A stretch of DNA of 64,000 nucleotides from Vreelandella nanhaiensis. Its GTDB lineage: Bacteria; Pseudomonadota; Gammaproteobacteria; Pseudomonadales; Halomonadaceae. Positions 1 through 10,777 of this stretch are shown piece by piece. The stretch lies in NCBI RefSeq assembly GCF_003990185.1, contig NZ_RZHF01000005.1:124001-188000 (forward strand). The letters run 5' to 3'. Position numbers and translations under genes: made by a program. Position 1 is the stretch's first letter, and every line of letters begins with the position of its first letter. The notes below the pieces were generated by a model. The model worked only from the letters and a program-made list of their open reading frames with translations. It made no database searches and was not told the origin of the DNA.

Positions 1-25
1 TCGAGAGCGGCCAGACACTATTCAT
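1..25 (-). CDS. Start of a gene running off the left edge (possible SSS-family symporter)
   Basis: Only eight codons are present, reading MNSVWPLS. The ATG lies inside the last codons of the upstream DUF3311-like gene (ATGAATAG overlap) and is preceded by a GGAGAGAG ribosome binding site. Small DUF3311-type membrane proteins are usually translationally coupled to a sodium:solute symporter, so that is the likely identity, but nothing in these eight residues shows it. Confidence 0.45.
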
Positions 26-245
26 GGTTGTCTCTCTCCACTATATGATTTCCAACCACCATGACCGCCACACAGGCAAAAATGACCAGATAGCTCCATA
101 CCACCATCAGGGGCAGGCCCAATACCAGGGTTGCCCGATTGACCCAGCCAATCACCGGCCACGTGCCCATTACAATCAGTGCTACAAACGCGATTAACAA
201 CCCCCACCCCGCACGCGTGGTGGGCAGTACCAGTAAACGTCGCAT
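18..245 (-). CDS. Small DUF3311-like membrane protein
   Basis: 75-residue protein with two hydrophobic segments (about residues 14-33 and 40-63). A WP...N...VLGLPLMVVWSY stretch resembles the core of DUF3311-type proteins, which are thought to be accessory subunits of sodium:solute symporters. Its stop codon overlaps the ATG of the next gene downstream, which leaves the window, so the two are probably translationally coupled. The family assignment is by eye and the function of the family is unproven. Confidence 0.6.
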   Translation of the reverse strand: MRRLLVLPTTRAGWGLLIAFVALIVMGTWPVIGWVNRATLVLGLPLMVVWSYLVIFACVAVMVVGNHIVERDNHE

Positions 246-326
246 AGTGATTTCCTGTTATTTAACGAGCGGCAGCGTTGGCCAGCCTAGAGTAGAGTAA
301 TGCGCATCAATGAATCATCAACGCGT

Positions 327-803
327 CTAAATATCGAGCTGGCGTATCATTACCGTCACGTTTTCGCCACGGTGTTCAAGGCATTCGATCGGCTGCCAAC
401 CCAGACGTTGATAAAGCGCCTGCTGATCCGGCGTGTAGAGGTAAAACTGGCGAATGCCGTTTGCCTGCGCCTCGGCTTCCACACGCTGTACCAGTGCTGA
501 AGCAATGCCGCAGCCGCGTGACTCAGGTAGTACAAAGACCGAGGCAAGCCAAGGCGTTAGCTCAGGTCGAGTGCTCATATCATCAGCAATCAGGCTAGCG
601 GTGCCTACCGGTATCTCGTCTTGCATGGCAACGAAAATAGACGGCACACCCCAGGCGCCGCACTCGGAAAAGGTTTCTTCAAGCGCATCTTGAAGCGTTT
701 TCCCGGGATGCAAGTGCCCCCAGGCCGTAAACGTCCATTGCGCGACAACGAGGGCGTGCGGACTGCCCGCGTCTAGGTGCTCAATGGTGATCGCATCGTG
801 CAT
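327..803 (-). CDS. GNAT family N-acetyltransferase
   Basis: 158-residue GNAT-fold protein. The acetyl-CoA pyrophosphate-binding motif is visible as VLPESRGCGIASALVQ (R-x-x-G-x-G/A type) in the second half, followed by the typical ALYQRLGWQP segment near the C-terminus. The substrate cannot be told. The frame extends to a TTG at 857, but the ATG at 803 is preferred because it is preceded by a CCGGAAACAGT ribosome binding site and gives a normal GNAT length. It stands alone between the DUF3311-like gene and bluB, all on the minus strand. Confidence 0.8.
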   Translation of the reverse strand: MHDAITIEHLDAGSPHALVVAQWTFTAWGHLHPGKTLQDALEETFSECGAWGVPSIFVAMQDEIPVGTASLIADDMSTRPELTPWLASVFVLPESRGCGIASALVQRVEAEAQANGIRQFYLYTPDQQALYQRLGWQPIECLEHRGENVTVMIRQLDI

Positions 804-891
804 ACTGTTTCCGGAAGGTTTAGCAAAGGCAGACATAATAGTGGCATGTACCGTCAATCACTACGGGAGTTAATGCGCGCTTAGCGTACCG

Positions 892-1614
892 TCATACGTT
901 TTTCCCGAAAGTGGGCTTCTCGTTTAACGCCGTTTCAAGCGGTTCATTGATTAGCATCTCTCCCCAGGTATCGCCATGCACCAACTCACTTAGCGGCAGT
1001 CTTGAGCGCCAGCCCTTGGCTTCAAGCTCCGGCTGGTCCAGAAACTCGCTGACATAACCAAGACATAAATAGGCCACGGGATACACATGCTCAGGCAGGT
1101 TCAAAGCCTCACTTAACTGAGTTTGATCAAGGATGCTTACCCAGCCGACGCCCACCCCTTCGGCCCGTGCGGCCAACCACAGGTTTTGTACCGCCAGGCA
1201 AGTGCTGAACAGGTCCGTCTCCACAATGCTGTTGCGCCCTAATACATGAGGACCGCCCCGGCTTCGGTCGCAGGTGATACATAGATTCAGGGGGCTTTCG
1301 ACAATCCCCTGAAGTTTGAGGCTGCGATAAAGGTCTTTACGCTCACCTTCAAAATGCTCAGCCGCCGCTTGGTTTGCCTGCTCGAACAGCGCCAAAATAG
1401 AGGCTCTTATCTCATGATTTTCAATGACAATGAAATCCCAGGGCTGCATAAATCCAACGGAAGGCGCATGGTGGGCGGCCTGCAATAGACGCGCCAGTAC
1501 GTCAGGTGCAATGGGGTCAGGCAAAAACTGCGAGCGTACGTCCCGCCGTTCATAGATGGCGCGGTAAACCCCATCCCGCTCAGCCTCTTTAAAGCAATTG
1601 TCTGGTGCGGTCAT
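892..1614 (-). CDS. bluB: 5,6-dimethylbenzimidazole synthase BluB
   Basis: 240-residue nitroreductase-fold protein. BluB cleaves reduced FMN with oxygen to make 5,6-dimethylbenzimidazole, the lower ligand of cobalamin. The signature N-terminal region is present: YRAIYERRDVRSQF, then LLQAAHHAPSVGFMQPWDF, and VGVGWVSILD later, all matching BluB rather than generic nitroreductases. Length is typical. No other cobalamin gene lies nearby, and no B12 riboswitch is evident in the 87 nt upstream, so it may serve lower-ligand supply in a dispersed pathway. Confidence 0.85.
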   Translation of the reverse strand: MTAPDNCFKEAERDGVYRAIYERRDVRSQFLPDPIAPDVLARLLQAAHHAPSVGFMQPWDFIVIENHEIRASILALFEQANQAAAEHFEGERKDLYRSLKLQGIVESPLNLCITCDRSRGGPHVLGRNSIVETDLFSTCLAVQNLWLAARAEGVGVGWVSILDQTQLSEALNLPEHVYPVAYLCLGYVSEFLDQPELEAKGWRSRLPLSELVHGDTWGEMLINEPLETALNEKPTFGKNV

Positions 1615-1701
1615 CGTGGGAGTTACATCCTTTTCCAGCGGTGCACTTAGGTTTTTTTAGCAAATGCTTTCTTAACTGATACTTGCTTAACGGCTGCCAG
1701 C

Positions 1702-2160
1702 TTAACTACCTATAGCGGGCTTCACCATATCAATATGGAGTATGCCATCCTCATCATATGGCTCGCTAACCGCCTGGAACCCCAAGGATTCATAAAACAC
1801 CTTGAGATAATATTGCGCGCCAATCTTAATGCCCAGTCCGGGATAGGTTTGCTCGGTGAAACGAATCGCCTCACTCATAAGAGCCCGGCCATACTGATGA
1901 TCCCGGAAAGCTTTAAGGGTCATCACCCGGCCAATCGAGGGCTCGGCGAACTTATCGCCCGGCCCTACCACACGGATATACGCCGCAAGCTGGCCATCAA
2001 CCGTGGCGGTAAGATGCCAAGCCAGCGGATCCAGCTCATCAACCTCTTGATAGGCACATTGCTGCTCGACTACAAACACCGCTTCGCGTGCCTTAACGAT
2101 TTCATAGAAATCGCGCGTACTAAAGTCGCTCAATCGCGACCAGCTAAAGTGCAAGGACAT
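1702..2160 (-). CDS. elaA: ElaA-like GNAT acyltransferase
   Basis: 152-residue GNAT protein of the ElaA type. Diagnostic stretches are LREAVFVVEQQCAYQEVDELD-like (seen here as AREAVFVVEQQCAYQEVD), SIGRVMTLKAFRDHQYGRAL for acetyl-CoA binding, KIGAQYYLKVFYESLGF, and the terminal EDGILHIDM. The ATG at 2160 begins MSLHFSWSRLSDF and matches the family N-terminus. An in-frame start at 2208 would add an unrelated 16 residues. ElaA's physiological substrate is not firmly established. It is an isolated gene between bluB and marR. Confidence 0.82.
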   Translation of the reverse strand: MSLHFSWSRLSDFSTRDFYEIVKAREAVFVVEQQCAYQEVDELDPLAWHLTATVDGQLAAYIRVVGPGDKFAEPSIGRVMTLKAFRDHQYGRALMSEAIRFTEQTYPGLGIKIGAQYYLKVFYESLGFQAVSEPYDEDGILHIDMVKPAIGS

Positions 2161-2416
2161 ACAGGCCAGGCCTCCGGAACGCTCGTAGATATTCGCTGAA
2201 ATTTTCAAGGCCTATTATACAGGCGCGACAAGATCCGAGGGCCCAACTCACTGCTTGTAGTTATAAACTTAACCTAGCCGCCAACGAAGTGGTGCCGTTT
2301 TACTCAGCATGCCTTCTTCATTCCAGTCCTCCCACCCGGCAAAGGGAATAGGCGACTCGTCCGTCACATTTTCCAGGCGGGCCGACCAACGCTGTTTACA
2401 AGCAAGCGGGAGTGCC

Positions 2417-2905
2417 TTATGTCTGTTCAAACCCTGCCAAGAAGTGCTTGAGCAGTTCATCAAGCTGCGTACGCTGTTCATCACTTAGGCCACTGGCTAG
2501 CTCGGCCTGGGTCTCTACGTGGGCGGCAATGGCCTCATCGATCAACACAAATCCTTTCTCGGATAGCGAGATTAGAAAGCCTCGCCCGTCGGCGGGGTTT
2601 TTGACACGCTCAATCAATTCCGCTTTTTCCAGCTGTTGAAGCCGATGCGTCATGGTGCCGGACGTCACCATAGTGGAGGCCATTAAATCGCTGGGCGAAA
2701 GCGCGTAAGGCGGTCCTTCGCGGCGCAGCGTGGCCAGCACGTCAAAGCTTGAGTCGTTAAGGCCATACTCCGCCCAGGTCTGTTCCATGCGGCGCATCAG
2801 GCTCTGATGCAGCCGTTTAATCCGGCCTAGCGTGCCCATAGGAGCTACGTTCAGGTCGGGGCGCTCTTGCTGCCACTGTATGAGTATTTTATCGACATGA
2901 TCCAT
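2417..2905 (-). CDS. MarR family transcriptional regulator
   Basis: 162-residue winged-helix regulator. The central DNA-binding part includes LATLRREGPPYALSPSDLMA and STMVTSGTMTHRLQQLEKA, followed by the wing VKNPADGRGFLISLSEKG with the conserved D-x-R. C-terminal helices would form the dimer interface. It is divergent from a DMT-family transporter, and two copies of the palindrome CTTGACGTCAAG lie in the 98-bp gap. The simplest model is a repressor that controls itself and the transporter and is relieved by an unknown small ligand. Confidence 0.88.
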   Translation of the reverse strand: MDHVDKILIQWQQERPDLNVAPMGTLGRIKRLHQSLMRRMEQTWAEYGLNDSSFDVLATLRREGPPYALSPSDLMASTMVTSGTMTHRLQQLEKAELIERVKNPADGRGFLISLSEKGFVLIDEAIAAHVETQAELASGLSDEQRTQLDELLKHFLAGFEQT

Positions 2906-2928
2906 GTGGATAATGCTTACCGCTTTTT

Positions 2929-2944
2929 AACTTGACGTCAAGAT
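2929..2944. promoter_or_regulatory. Candidate MarR operator 1
   Basis: AACTTGACGTCAAGAT, a palindrome with core CTTGACGTCAAG and a mismatch only near its end. It lies 24 bp upstream of the marR start. It repeats in operator 2 with a centre-to-centre distance of 28 bp. MarR proteins bind such 12-16 bp dyads between divergent genes; binding here is inferred. Confidence 0.7.
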
Positions 2945-2956
2945 AAAAAGCCATAT

Positions 2957-2972
2957 AACTTGACGTCAAGTT
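2957..2972. promoter_or_regulatory. Candidate MarR operator 2
   Basis: AACTTGACGTCAAGTT, a perfect 16-bp palindrome sharing the 12-bp core with operator 1. It lies 31 bp upstream of the DMT transporter start, well placed to block its promoter. The paired sites suggest two MarR dimers on the divergent promoter region. Confidence 0.72.
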
Positions 2973-3003
2973 AGTTTCAAAAAGACATTACAAGAGCCAC
3001 GCC

Positions 3004-3930
3004 ATGCAGCCATTCAATACAACGTCAGGAGCACTACCCAAAAAGAGGCGACTCGCCGCGTTTATCTATCTTGTCGCGGGTGGCGCGCTGCTTGGCCTCT
3101 CAACCAATTTGGCCAAACTGGCCGGTGGAGTGCAGCTATCGCCTCTCGCCTTTCTGTTCTGGTCGATTGCAGGCGCGGCTTTTATTTTGCTGATAGTGGC
3201 AGCACTACGCAGCAATTTACCCCCTGTCACTGGACGTACGCTTGAGTATTACCTGATTTCCGCCTTTGTGGGCGTCGCGGGTTCTAACCTGATTTTCTTC
3301 TCGGCCATTCCGCATATCGGCGCGGGGTTTGTCGCCCTTGTGATTACATTGCCGCCCCTTCTCACCTATATGGGCGCGCTGATATTAAGGCTGGAACGCT
3401 TTCAGATTATGCGGGCGATGGGCGTTGTGTCCGCGCTTGCTGGAGCTATCACCTTAGCGGCTCACAAGCTTTCCGCGCCTGATGCCGACTATGTCTGGAT
3501 TCTTCTAGCGTTGGCAGGGCCGGTACTACTGGCTATCGGCAATCTTTATCGGACACTGCGCTGGCCAGCGGGAGTCTCAGGCGATGCCCTCGCCCCCGGC
3601 ATGTTAATCGCCGCGGCTGGCCTTCTGTTCAGCATCGGCCTGCTGCCTGGTTTTTCGCTTGAGGTTCCAACCGAGCAACGCCTTGCGCTTCTGCTAATCG
3701 CCATTCAATCAGCGGTGTTTGCAGGTCAGTTTTTACTACTTTTCCTACTTCAAAAAACCGGTGGGCCAGTACTTCTTAGCCTGCTGGGTTCCGTCGGGGC
3801 GGTGGTTGGCGTACCGGTTGCGATATTGCTACAGGGAGAAGCCGTCCCCGAAGGTTTACTACCCGGCGCCCTGCTAATAAGCGCAGGCATCGCCCTGCTT
3901 AATATCGGCAAAGCCAAACAGCTTCCCTAG
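3004..3930 (+). CDS. DMT superfamily transporter (EamA-like)
   Basis: 308-residue integral membrane protein with about ten hydrophobic helices arranged as two EamA-like halves. The first half contains LVAGGALLGLSTNLAKLAGG and SPLAFLFWSI; the second contains PVLLAIGNLYRTLRWP. The last helix, followed by LLNIGKAKQLP, closes the protein. These carriers export or import metabolites or drugs by proton exchange, but the substrate cannot be predicted. It is divergent from a MarR regulator with shared operators, so it is probably induced by the regulator's ligand. Confidence 0.85.
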   Translation: MQPFNTTSGALPKKRRLAAFIYLVAGGALLGLSTNLAKLAGGVQLSPLAFLFWSIAGAAFILLIVAALRSNLPPVTGRTLEYYLISAFVGVAGSNLIFFSAIPHIGAGFVALVITLPPLLTYMGALILRLERFQIMRAMGVVSALAGAITLAAHKLSAPDADYVWILLALAGPVLLAIGNLYRTLRWPAGVSGDALAPGMLIAAAGLLFSIGLLPGFSLEVPTEQRLALLLIAIQSAVFAGQFLLLFLLQKTGGPVLLSLLGSVGAVVGVPVAILLQGEAVPEGLLPGALLISAGIALLNIGKAKQLP

Positions 3931-3985
3931 ATAAAGCAGGAGGCAGGGTTTACGGTCGGGTATTGATAGATTAGGGAGGCATCGC

Positions 3986-4411
3986 TTAAACAATACGCCG
4001 CTCCATGTAGTGAGTATTATTTTCTGTTTTACGAACGTGAAAGCCCATGCGTTCGTAGAGCGCGGCGGCAGGATTGATGCAAAACACCCGAAGGCGCAGC
4101 GTGTCGATATCCGCCTGCCGTGCCCTGTCCATCGTATAGCGAATTGCCGCCGTCCCAAGGCCCTGGCGCTGCCATTTTGGTACGATTTGCAGCTCGCGAA
4201 TATAGAGCGCCTGCGCATCCTGATTGATACATAGCAAGCCCGCCGGGCATGTATTGATGATCAGCTGATAGCTTTCCAATGTGCGCCATTCGCTATCAAA
4301 CAGAGCACTGCTCCAGTGCATATCCAACTGCTCATGGTAGCTGGACATATTCTGGCGGATCAGTTGCTCTGCAAACCTCTTGTCGTTAGTCGGCCGAATA
4401 AGTGGTGTCAT
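3986..4411 (-). CDS. GNAT N-acetyltransferase, last gene of the AST operon
   Basis: 141-residue GNAT protein with the acetyl-CoA loop LQIVPKWQRQGLGTAAI and the terminal ALYERMGFHVRKTENNTHYM segment. It starts only 12 bp after the astB stop codon on the same strand, so it is probably cotranscribed with arginine succinyltransferase pathway genes. That position is often held by astE (succinylglutamate desuccinylase), but this protein has no resemblance to that zinc hydrolase. Its substrate is unknown, and the linkage with arginine catabolism is inferred from position alone. Confidence 0.8.
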   Translation of the reverse strand: MTPLIRPTNDKRFAEQLIRQNMSSYHEQLDMHWSSALFDSEWRTLESYQLIINTCPAGLLCINQDAQALYIRELQIVPKWQRQGLGTAAIRYTMDRARQADIDTLRLRVFCINPAAALYERMGFHVRKTENNTHYMERRIV

Positions 4412-4423
4412 ATCACTATTTTT

Positions 4424-5779
4424 CTACCCCAACTGAAACGGGTAAACCGAGCCGATCCTTAACAGCTGCGTTAGCTCATCTAACGCGGTGAGGGATTCTT
4501 CTGCGAGCTGCGGGTCAGCAAGATCTTGTGTTGTGAGGTGGTCGCGGTAGTGGCGGTTGACCCAAGTAGTGAGATCTTCATAAAGATCATTGGTGAGCAG
4601 TACACGACCAGTCAGTGCTGCGCATTCGGCTTCTGACAGAGCGACCCGCAGACGCAGGCAGGCGGGGCCGCCGCCGTTGCGCATGCTTTGCTTGACGTCC
4701 TTCACTACCACTTCACTGATGGGGTTATTGCCCGCCAGCAGGTAATCTTGAATGGTGCGCCATACCGCCTCATTTTCCTGGCATTCGCCAGGCACCACCA
4801 GTGTCATGGTGCCATCGGGGTTGGAGAGCAGCTGCGAGTTAAACAGATACGATGCCACGGCATCTTCCAGACTCACCGCTTCAACCGGCACGCGCACGGG
4901 AATCAAGGGTGTTGCCATTTTGGCGCGCAGCTCTTCAAGCGTGCCCTCTTCGTCCAAAAAGGCCATTTCGTGATACAGCAGCACGGGGCCGTTACCCACC
5001 GCAATGACGTCGTTATGGAACACGCCCGCATCAATGGCGTCCGGATGCTGCTGGGCAAACACCGTCTGGGCTTCGCTTAGCCCGTGCTGACGGGCAATGG
5101 CTTGGCTGGCTTCCAGGGTTTGCCGAGCAGGATAGCGTTTAGGTTCGTGCTCACCGCCAAACGCTTGACGCCCATAGACAAACAGGTGAACGCCCGGCTC
5201 GCCGTGCTCACCACACAGGCGAGTATGATTGGCTGCGCCTTCATCGGAAAAGGCGGGCGTAGCAGGTAGCATCGGGTGATGTACAAAGTGCTGTTCACTA
5301 TGAAAAATAGCTTGCAGCACGCGGCCAGTAGTTTGCGGCTCAAGAAAACGGTGAAAGCTCGATTGTAGATTGGCCGGAGTAAAGTGAACCCTACTGTCCG
5401 GCGTATCCAGGCTGGGGGTTACGGTACCGGCATTGGCTGTCCACATGCTCGAGGCCGAGCATACGGCCCGCAGCAGCTGCGGTGCTTCTTTAGCCGCGCG
5501 AGCCAGCACCTCGTGATTGCTGCCGCTAAAGCCCAGATCGCGCAGTGCACCGATATCCGGGCGCTGTTGAGGCGGCAGTACGCCTTGGGCGTAGCCTGCC
5601 TCCATCAACGACTTCATTTTTAGAAGCCCCTGAAGCGCCCCCTCTTTAGGGTTAGAGACTAGCCCGCCATGACTCATGGAAGCCACGTTACCTACCGCCA
5701 ACCCCGAGTAGTTATGGGTTGGGCCCACCAGGCCATCGAAATTGACTTCTCTGACGCTGTTAATGGAAACAGTGCTCAT
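4424..5779 (-). CDS. astB: N-succinylarginine dihydrolase
   Basis: 451 residues, close to the E. coli enzyme. AstB hydrolyses N2-succinylarginine to succinylornithine, CO2 and two NH3, the second step of the AST pathway. Recognisable blocks are [18 protein letters not shown] at the N-terminus, [37 protein letters not shown] and the C-terminal [14 protein letters not shown], where the cysteine is the catalytic nucleophile of this amidinotransferase-fold family. The ATG overlaps the astD stop by four bases, showing translational coupling. Confidence 0.95.
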   Translation of the reverse strand: MSTVSINSVREVNFDGLVGPTHNYSGLAVGNVASMSHGGLVSNPKEGALQGLLKMKSLMEAGYAQGVLPPQQRPDIGALRDLGFSGSNHEVLARAAKEAPQLLRAVCSASSMWTANAGTVTPSLDTPDSRVHFTPANLQSSFHRFLEPQTTGRVLQAIFHSEQHFVHHPMLPATPAFSDEGAANHTRLCGEHGEPGVHLFVYGRQAFGGEHEPKRYPARQTLEASQAIARQHGLSEAQTVFAQQHPDAIDAGVFHNDVIAVGNGPVLLYHEMAFLDEEGTLEELRAKMATPLIPVRVPVEAVSLEDAVASYLFNSQLLSNPDGTMTLVVPGECQENEAVWRTIQDYLLAGNNPISEVVVKDVKQSMRNGGGPACLRLRVALSEAECAALTGRVLLTNDLYEDLTTWVNRHYRDHLTTQDLADPQLAEESLTALDELTQLLRIGSVYPFQLG

Positions 5780-7248
5780 AGGCTTACCCCGGGCGGCAGG
5801 ATTTCGGGCATTTCCAACGCTTCAGCTTCCATGGAGGCGACCGGGTAGGCGCAGTAATCCGCCGCGTAGTAAGCGCTGGGACGATGATTGCCGCTGTCGC
5901 CGACACCACCGAAAGGCGCATCGCCGGAGGCACCAGTGGTCTGGCGGTTCCAGTTCACAATCCCCGCGCGTATGCGCAGCAGGAAGTCGTCCCAATCGTC
6001 TTGATCACCGCCAATTAGTCCGGCCGAGAGCCCATAGCGCGTATCGTTGGCAAGCTGCAACGCCTCATCCCAGTCGCTATAGCGATGAACTTTAAGCAGC
6101 GGTCCGAAATACTCTTCATCAGGCACGTTCAGGCCGGTCACATCAATTAACGACGGGCTTAGCAGGCTGGTACCATTTTTGAGGCACTGCATGCGGTTGA
6201 TCACCGTGCCACCTAACGCCTCCAACATATCCTGAGCGTCTAGCAGGCCACCAGCAGCGGCCACGCTTACCAAGCCGCCATAAAAAGGCTCAGGATTATT
6301 TTCAAACGGCCCTGAAACATGCAGCCTGGCAATCGCCTCGGAGAGCGCCTCGATGAGCCGGTCTCCCTGCTCACCCTGCGGAACAATAAGGCGGCGGGCA
6401 CAAGTACAGCGCTGGCCGCCGGATAAAAACGCCGATTGCAAAATGGTGAGCACGGCCGCACGCTCATCCTCTACGTTTTTAACCACCAACGGGTTGTTGC
6501 CGCCTAGCTCTAACGCCAGAATTTTATCCAGCTGGCCTGCGAACTGTTGCTGCAGCATACCGCCGACTTTTGCGCTGCCGGTAAACAGCAAGCCATCAAT
6601 ACCCGGGTGCTCAGAAAGCGCCTGCCCCACCGGGACACCGCCCTGCACCAAGTTGATGACACCATCGGGAAGCCCGGCCTCCAGCCAGCACTGCAGGGTC
6701 AAATCGGCGGTCAACGGGGTTTGGTCACTGGGCTTGAAAACCACAGTATTGCCCGCCAGCAGTGCGGGCACCATATGGCCATTGGGCAAATGGCCGGGAA
6801 AGTTATACGGACCGAATACGGCCATGACGCCGTGAGGTCGATGACGCAATACCGCTTTGGCACTGCCTACGGGCTTCTCACGCTCGCCGGTGCGCTCGGT
6901 GTAAGCATTAATCGAAAGCGCTATCTTGCCTACCATTGCGCCCACTTCAGTACGTGCTTCCCAAAGGGGTTTACCGGTTTCGCTGGCTATCGCTATCGCT
7001 AATGCTTCACGGTGGCTTTTGACTACCTCTGCAAAGCGCTCGACAAGGGCCTGACGTTCGCTAAAGGTTTTTTTTGCCCAGCCGGGAAAAGCCTTGCGTG
7101 CGGCTTTTACCGCTGTCCCAACCTGGGTACGGCTGGCCGCCCCCCCTTGCCAGAGTAGCTCGCCTGACACGGGATCGTACTTATTAAGCGATTCTGCAGC
7201 GCCGTCCATCCAGACGCCGTTGATAAGCTGCTGCTGTTGGGCGTGCAT
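5776..7248 (-). CDS. astD: Succinylglutamate-semialdehyde dehydrogenase
   Basis: 490-residue aldehyde dehydrogenase that oxidises N-succinylglutamate semialdehyde to succinylglutamate with NAD+. It shows [20 protein letters not shown] near residue 150, [13 protein letters not shown] for cofactor binding, the ALELGGNNP general-base glutamate region, and the catalytic cysteine in [10 protein letters not shown]. The C-terminus carries [18 protein letters not shown]. Length fits AstD of other proteobacteria. It lies between aruG and astB in the same operon. Confidence 0.95.
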   Translation of the reverse strand: MHAQQQQLINGVWMDGAAESLNKYDPVSGELLWQGGAASRTQVGTAVKAARKAFPGWAKKTFSERQALVERFAEVVKSHREALAIAIASETGKPLWEARTEVGAMVGKIALSINAYTERTGEREKPVGSAKAVLRHRPHGVMAVFGPYNFPGHLPNGHMVPALLAGNTVVFKPSDQTPLTADLTLQCWLEAGLPDGVINLVQGGVPVGQALSEHPGIDGLLFTGSAKVGGMLQQQFAGQLDKILALELGGNNPLVVKNVEDERAAVLTILQSAFLSGGQRCTCARRLIVPQGEQGDRLIEALSEAIARLHVSGPFENNPEPFYGGLVSVAAAGGLLDAQDMLEALGGTVINRMQCLKNGTSLLSPSLIDVTGLNVPDEEYFGPLLKVHRYSDWDEALQLANDTRYGLSAGLIGGDQDDWDDFLLRIRAGIVNWNRQTTGASGDAPFGGVGDSGNHRPSAYYAADYCAYPVASMEAEALEMPEILPPGVSL

Positions 7249-7267
7249 CGTATTCTCCTAGCTTTTT

Positions 7268-8296
7268 TCAGGTTTCCAGAAGCCGCAGGGTATCGCCCGT
7301 GGTAACGCCAAGGCGCTCGGCTTCCGTGCTGTTTAAAACGATGGTGTCGTGGACTGGCGCACGGCCTACCCATGCGGCGGTAAACGATGACAGTTGGGTT
7401 GAGGCCGCCAGCCAGCGGCTAATGCTCTCCTCAGGTGCATCAGCAGCGATTTCGACTTGATAAAGCCGTGAATTACGCACAGCCCGCACGTCATCGATAT
7501 AGGCCTCCACCGTTGGGCCCCCGTCGAAAATATCGATGTAACCTTCCCAGCGCAGGCCCTCTTTTTTGAGCATTTCAAGCGCAGGACGGGTATGCCGGTG
7601 TACCTGACCAATACACGCCCGAGCTTCTTCAGCCATAAAAGTGGTGTAGATAGGAAAGCGCGGCATTAGCTCGCCAATAAAGCTCTTCTGGCCCAAACCC
7701 GTGAGCCGGTCGGCTTCGCTGAAATCCATGGGAAAGAAGTGCTTGCCCAGACTCTCCCAGAACGGGCTTTTATTGTTCTCATCGAACACGCCACGCATCT
7801 CTGCGAGAACCTTCTCGGGGAAACGGTCGCGAAACTGGGCGATAAACAGCCAGCGTGCCTTGGAAAGCAGCGCGCCGTTGCGCAGGTGCCGGTTAGCCTC
7901 GCCCCGATATTCAGGACGCAAAAACAGCGAGCACACCTCTGCATCGCCGGTGTGATCAGAGCTTAAAAACAGCGTATCGATCGTGCGGTGTAGATCCAGC
8001 TGTACCGATGAATGCGCCAGTGTGCCCAACCGGTAGTTATAGAAAGGCACTTCATTGCCTACCTGACCCTCGATGGCGCAGCAGCCAGCCAGCTCGCCGT
8101 TGTCTTCATCTTCCAGCACAAAGAAGTAGAGCCGGTTGTTGACAGGGGTACGCTCTTCAAAAGCACGTGCGGAGGCTTCAATCTTGCCCGCCAGAAACTC
8201 ACGGTTGTTGGGCAGCGAGGTAAAGCCCACCCCCGCCTGCTGCGCAAGCGCCAGCAGCCCATCCACATCCGCGCGGGCAATGGGACGAATGCGCAT
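7268..8296 (-). CDS. aruG: Arginine N-succinyltransferase, second (beta/AruG-type) subunit
   Basis: 342 residues, AstA family. The enzyme transfers succinyl from succinyl-CoA to the alpha-amino group of arginine, and in pseudomonads also ornithine. Blocks typical of the family are MRIRPIARADVDGLLALA, SLFLRPEYRGEANRHLRNG, NKSPFWESLGKHFFPMDF and IDIFDGGPTVEA. The start codon overlaps the upstream aruF stop (TAATG). The adjacent paralogue implies a two-subunit enzyme as in Pseudomonas aeruginosa. Confidence 0.92.
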   Translation of the reverse strand: MRIRPIARADVDGLLALAQQAGVGFTSLPNNREFLAGKIEASARAFEERTPVNNRLYFFVLEDEDNGELAGCCAIEGQVGNEVPFYNYRLGTLAHSSVQLDLHRTIDTLFLSSDHTGDAEVCSLFLRPEYRGEANRHLRNGALLSKARWLFIAQFRDRFPEKVLAEMRGVFDENNKSPFWESLGKHFFPMDFSEADRLTGLGQKSFIGELMPRFPIYTTFMAEEARACIGQVHRHTRPALEMLKKEGLRWEGYIDIFDGGPTVEAYIDDVRAVRNSRLYQVEIAADAPEESISRWLAASTQLSSFTAAWVGRAPVHDTIVLNSTEAERLGVTTGDTLRLLET

Positions 8297-9363
8297 TAGA
8301 TTTCTCCTTCATCAAAGGCATCCACTGCCGAGGGCAACGCTAGCGGTGCGGCCAATACGGCTCGCCCCTCCTCCACGCCTAAACGTTTGGCATCCGCGTC
8401 GGACAACATCAGTTGCCCAGTGGCCGAAAGCGCATAGCGAGCCACAATACAGCGGAAATTACCCAGCGCCTGATTGGCGATCAAGGCAGGTTCTGCGTCG
8501 GGCAGGCTCTCTTGCGGGCGAAGCCGCACCGGATGCCAAGCCGCCCGGTTGAACGTCGCCAAGCGCTCGCGCTCGGCTTTAACGATGGGGCCTGCATCAA
8601 AAATATCCACATGGCGCGAGCGCACAAAGCCTTCAGCAAGCATTTCCTGTAAAGCTTCTTCATGGGCCGGGTGCTCCCGACCAATCGCCGCCCTGGCCTG
8701 AGGCGTCAGCAGCGGCAGATAAAGCGGAAACTGTGGCATGACTTCAGCAATAAAGCTTTTCGAACGCACCCCGGCAATATGGTTGATATCGTGAAAGCTA
8801 CGAGCAAAAAAATGATGTCCCACACTTTCCCAGAAGGGCGATTCGTTCCGGTTATCCAGATAACCGGGGAATGCCACGGCTAATATGCGCGAAAAACGCT
8901 CGGGATACTGGGCAATAAACATTAACCGGGCACGACGCAGCAGGCTTTCGGCGCTAGTACCCTTATAGCGCGGATTCAAGGAGTAGGCGCATAGCAACGT
9001 GGCGTCCGATACTTCATGAGACAGCGCCAGCGTTTGCACTTCCCGGCGCACGTTTAGCTGCTGGGAGGCGTGAATCAGGGTTTCCTGGCGGTAGGTATAA
9101 TAGGCCTCCTGGGCACCCGCCTGGGCACGAATGGTGGCTGTTCCCAGCACTTCATCGCCACGCGCTTCATCCACTAGAACGAAGGTATAGTGCTCATTGC
9201 CAGGAAACTCGATATCGCCGTTAAACGCCACCAAGGAGCGCGCGATGCGCTCCTCAAGACGTTCACGGTTAGCGGGTAAATTGGTAAGCCTTGGCGTTGC
9301 ATGCTCTGCCAATGTCACCAGCGCATCGATATCCGCCATTGTCACCGGACGAATCACCAGCAT
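8296..9363 (-). CDS. aruF: Arginine/ornithine N-succinyltransferase, first (alpha/AruF-type) subunit
   Basis: 355 residues, paralogous to the downstream gene: MLVIRPVTMADIDALVTLA, CAYSLNPRYKGTSAESLLRR, NESPFWESVGHHFFARSFHD and HVDIFDAGPIVKA. The ATG at 9363, preceded by GGGAGCAGCCACC, gives the canonical MLVIRPV start. A further in-frame ATG at 9405 overlaps the astC stop and cannot be excluded. It acts with the AruG-type subunit in the first AST step and differs by extra residues at the C-terminal end. Confidence 0.92.
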   Translation of the reverse strand: MLVIRPVTMADIDALVTLAEHATPRLTNLPANRERLEERIARSLVAFNGDIEFPGNEHYTFVLVDEARGDEVLGTATIRAQAGAQEAYYTYRQETLIHASQQLNVRREVQTLALSHEVSDATLLCAYSLNPRYKGTSAESLLRRARLMFIAQYPERFSRILAVAFPGYLDNRNESPFWESVGHHFFARSFHDINHIAGVRSKSFIAEVMPQFPLYLPLLTPQARAAIGREHPAHEEALQEMLAEGFVRSRHVDIFDAGPIVKAERERLATFNRAAWHPVRLRPQESLPDAEPALIANQALGNFRCIVARYALSATGQLMLSDADAKRLGVEEGRAVLAAPLALPSAVDAFDEGEI

Positions 9364-9401
9364 GGTGGCTGCTCCCTCTCTCGATACTGCCATTGGCAGA
9401 C

Positions 9402-10777
<1,376 letters not shown>

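Noticed and set aside
1615..1701. Possible cobalamin riboswitch upstream of bluB
   Set aside because: Only 87 nt are available and no B12-box-like sequence is visible.
1735..2199. Long open frame on the plus strand opposite the ElaA-like gene
   Set aside because: It is a shadow of a well-supported GNAT gene, with no ribosome binding site or family resemblance.
2269..2484. Short frame reading GWEDWNEEGMLSKTAPL downstream of the MarR gene
   Set aside because: It overlaps the 3' end of marR in another frame and has no ribosome binding site; the 147 bp unique part looks non-coding.
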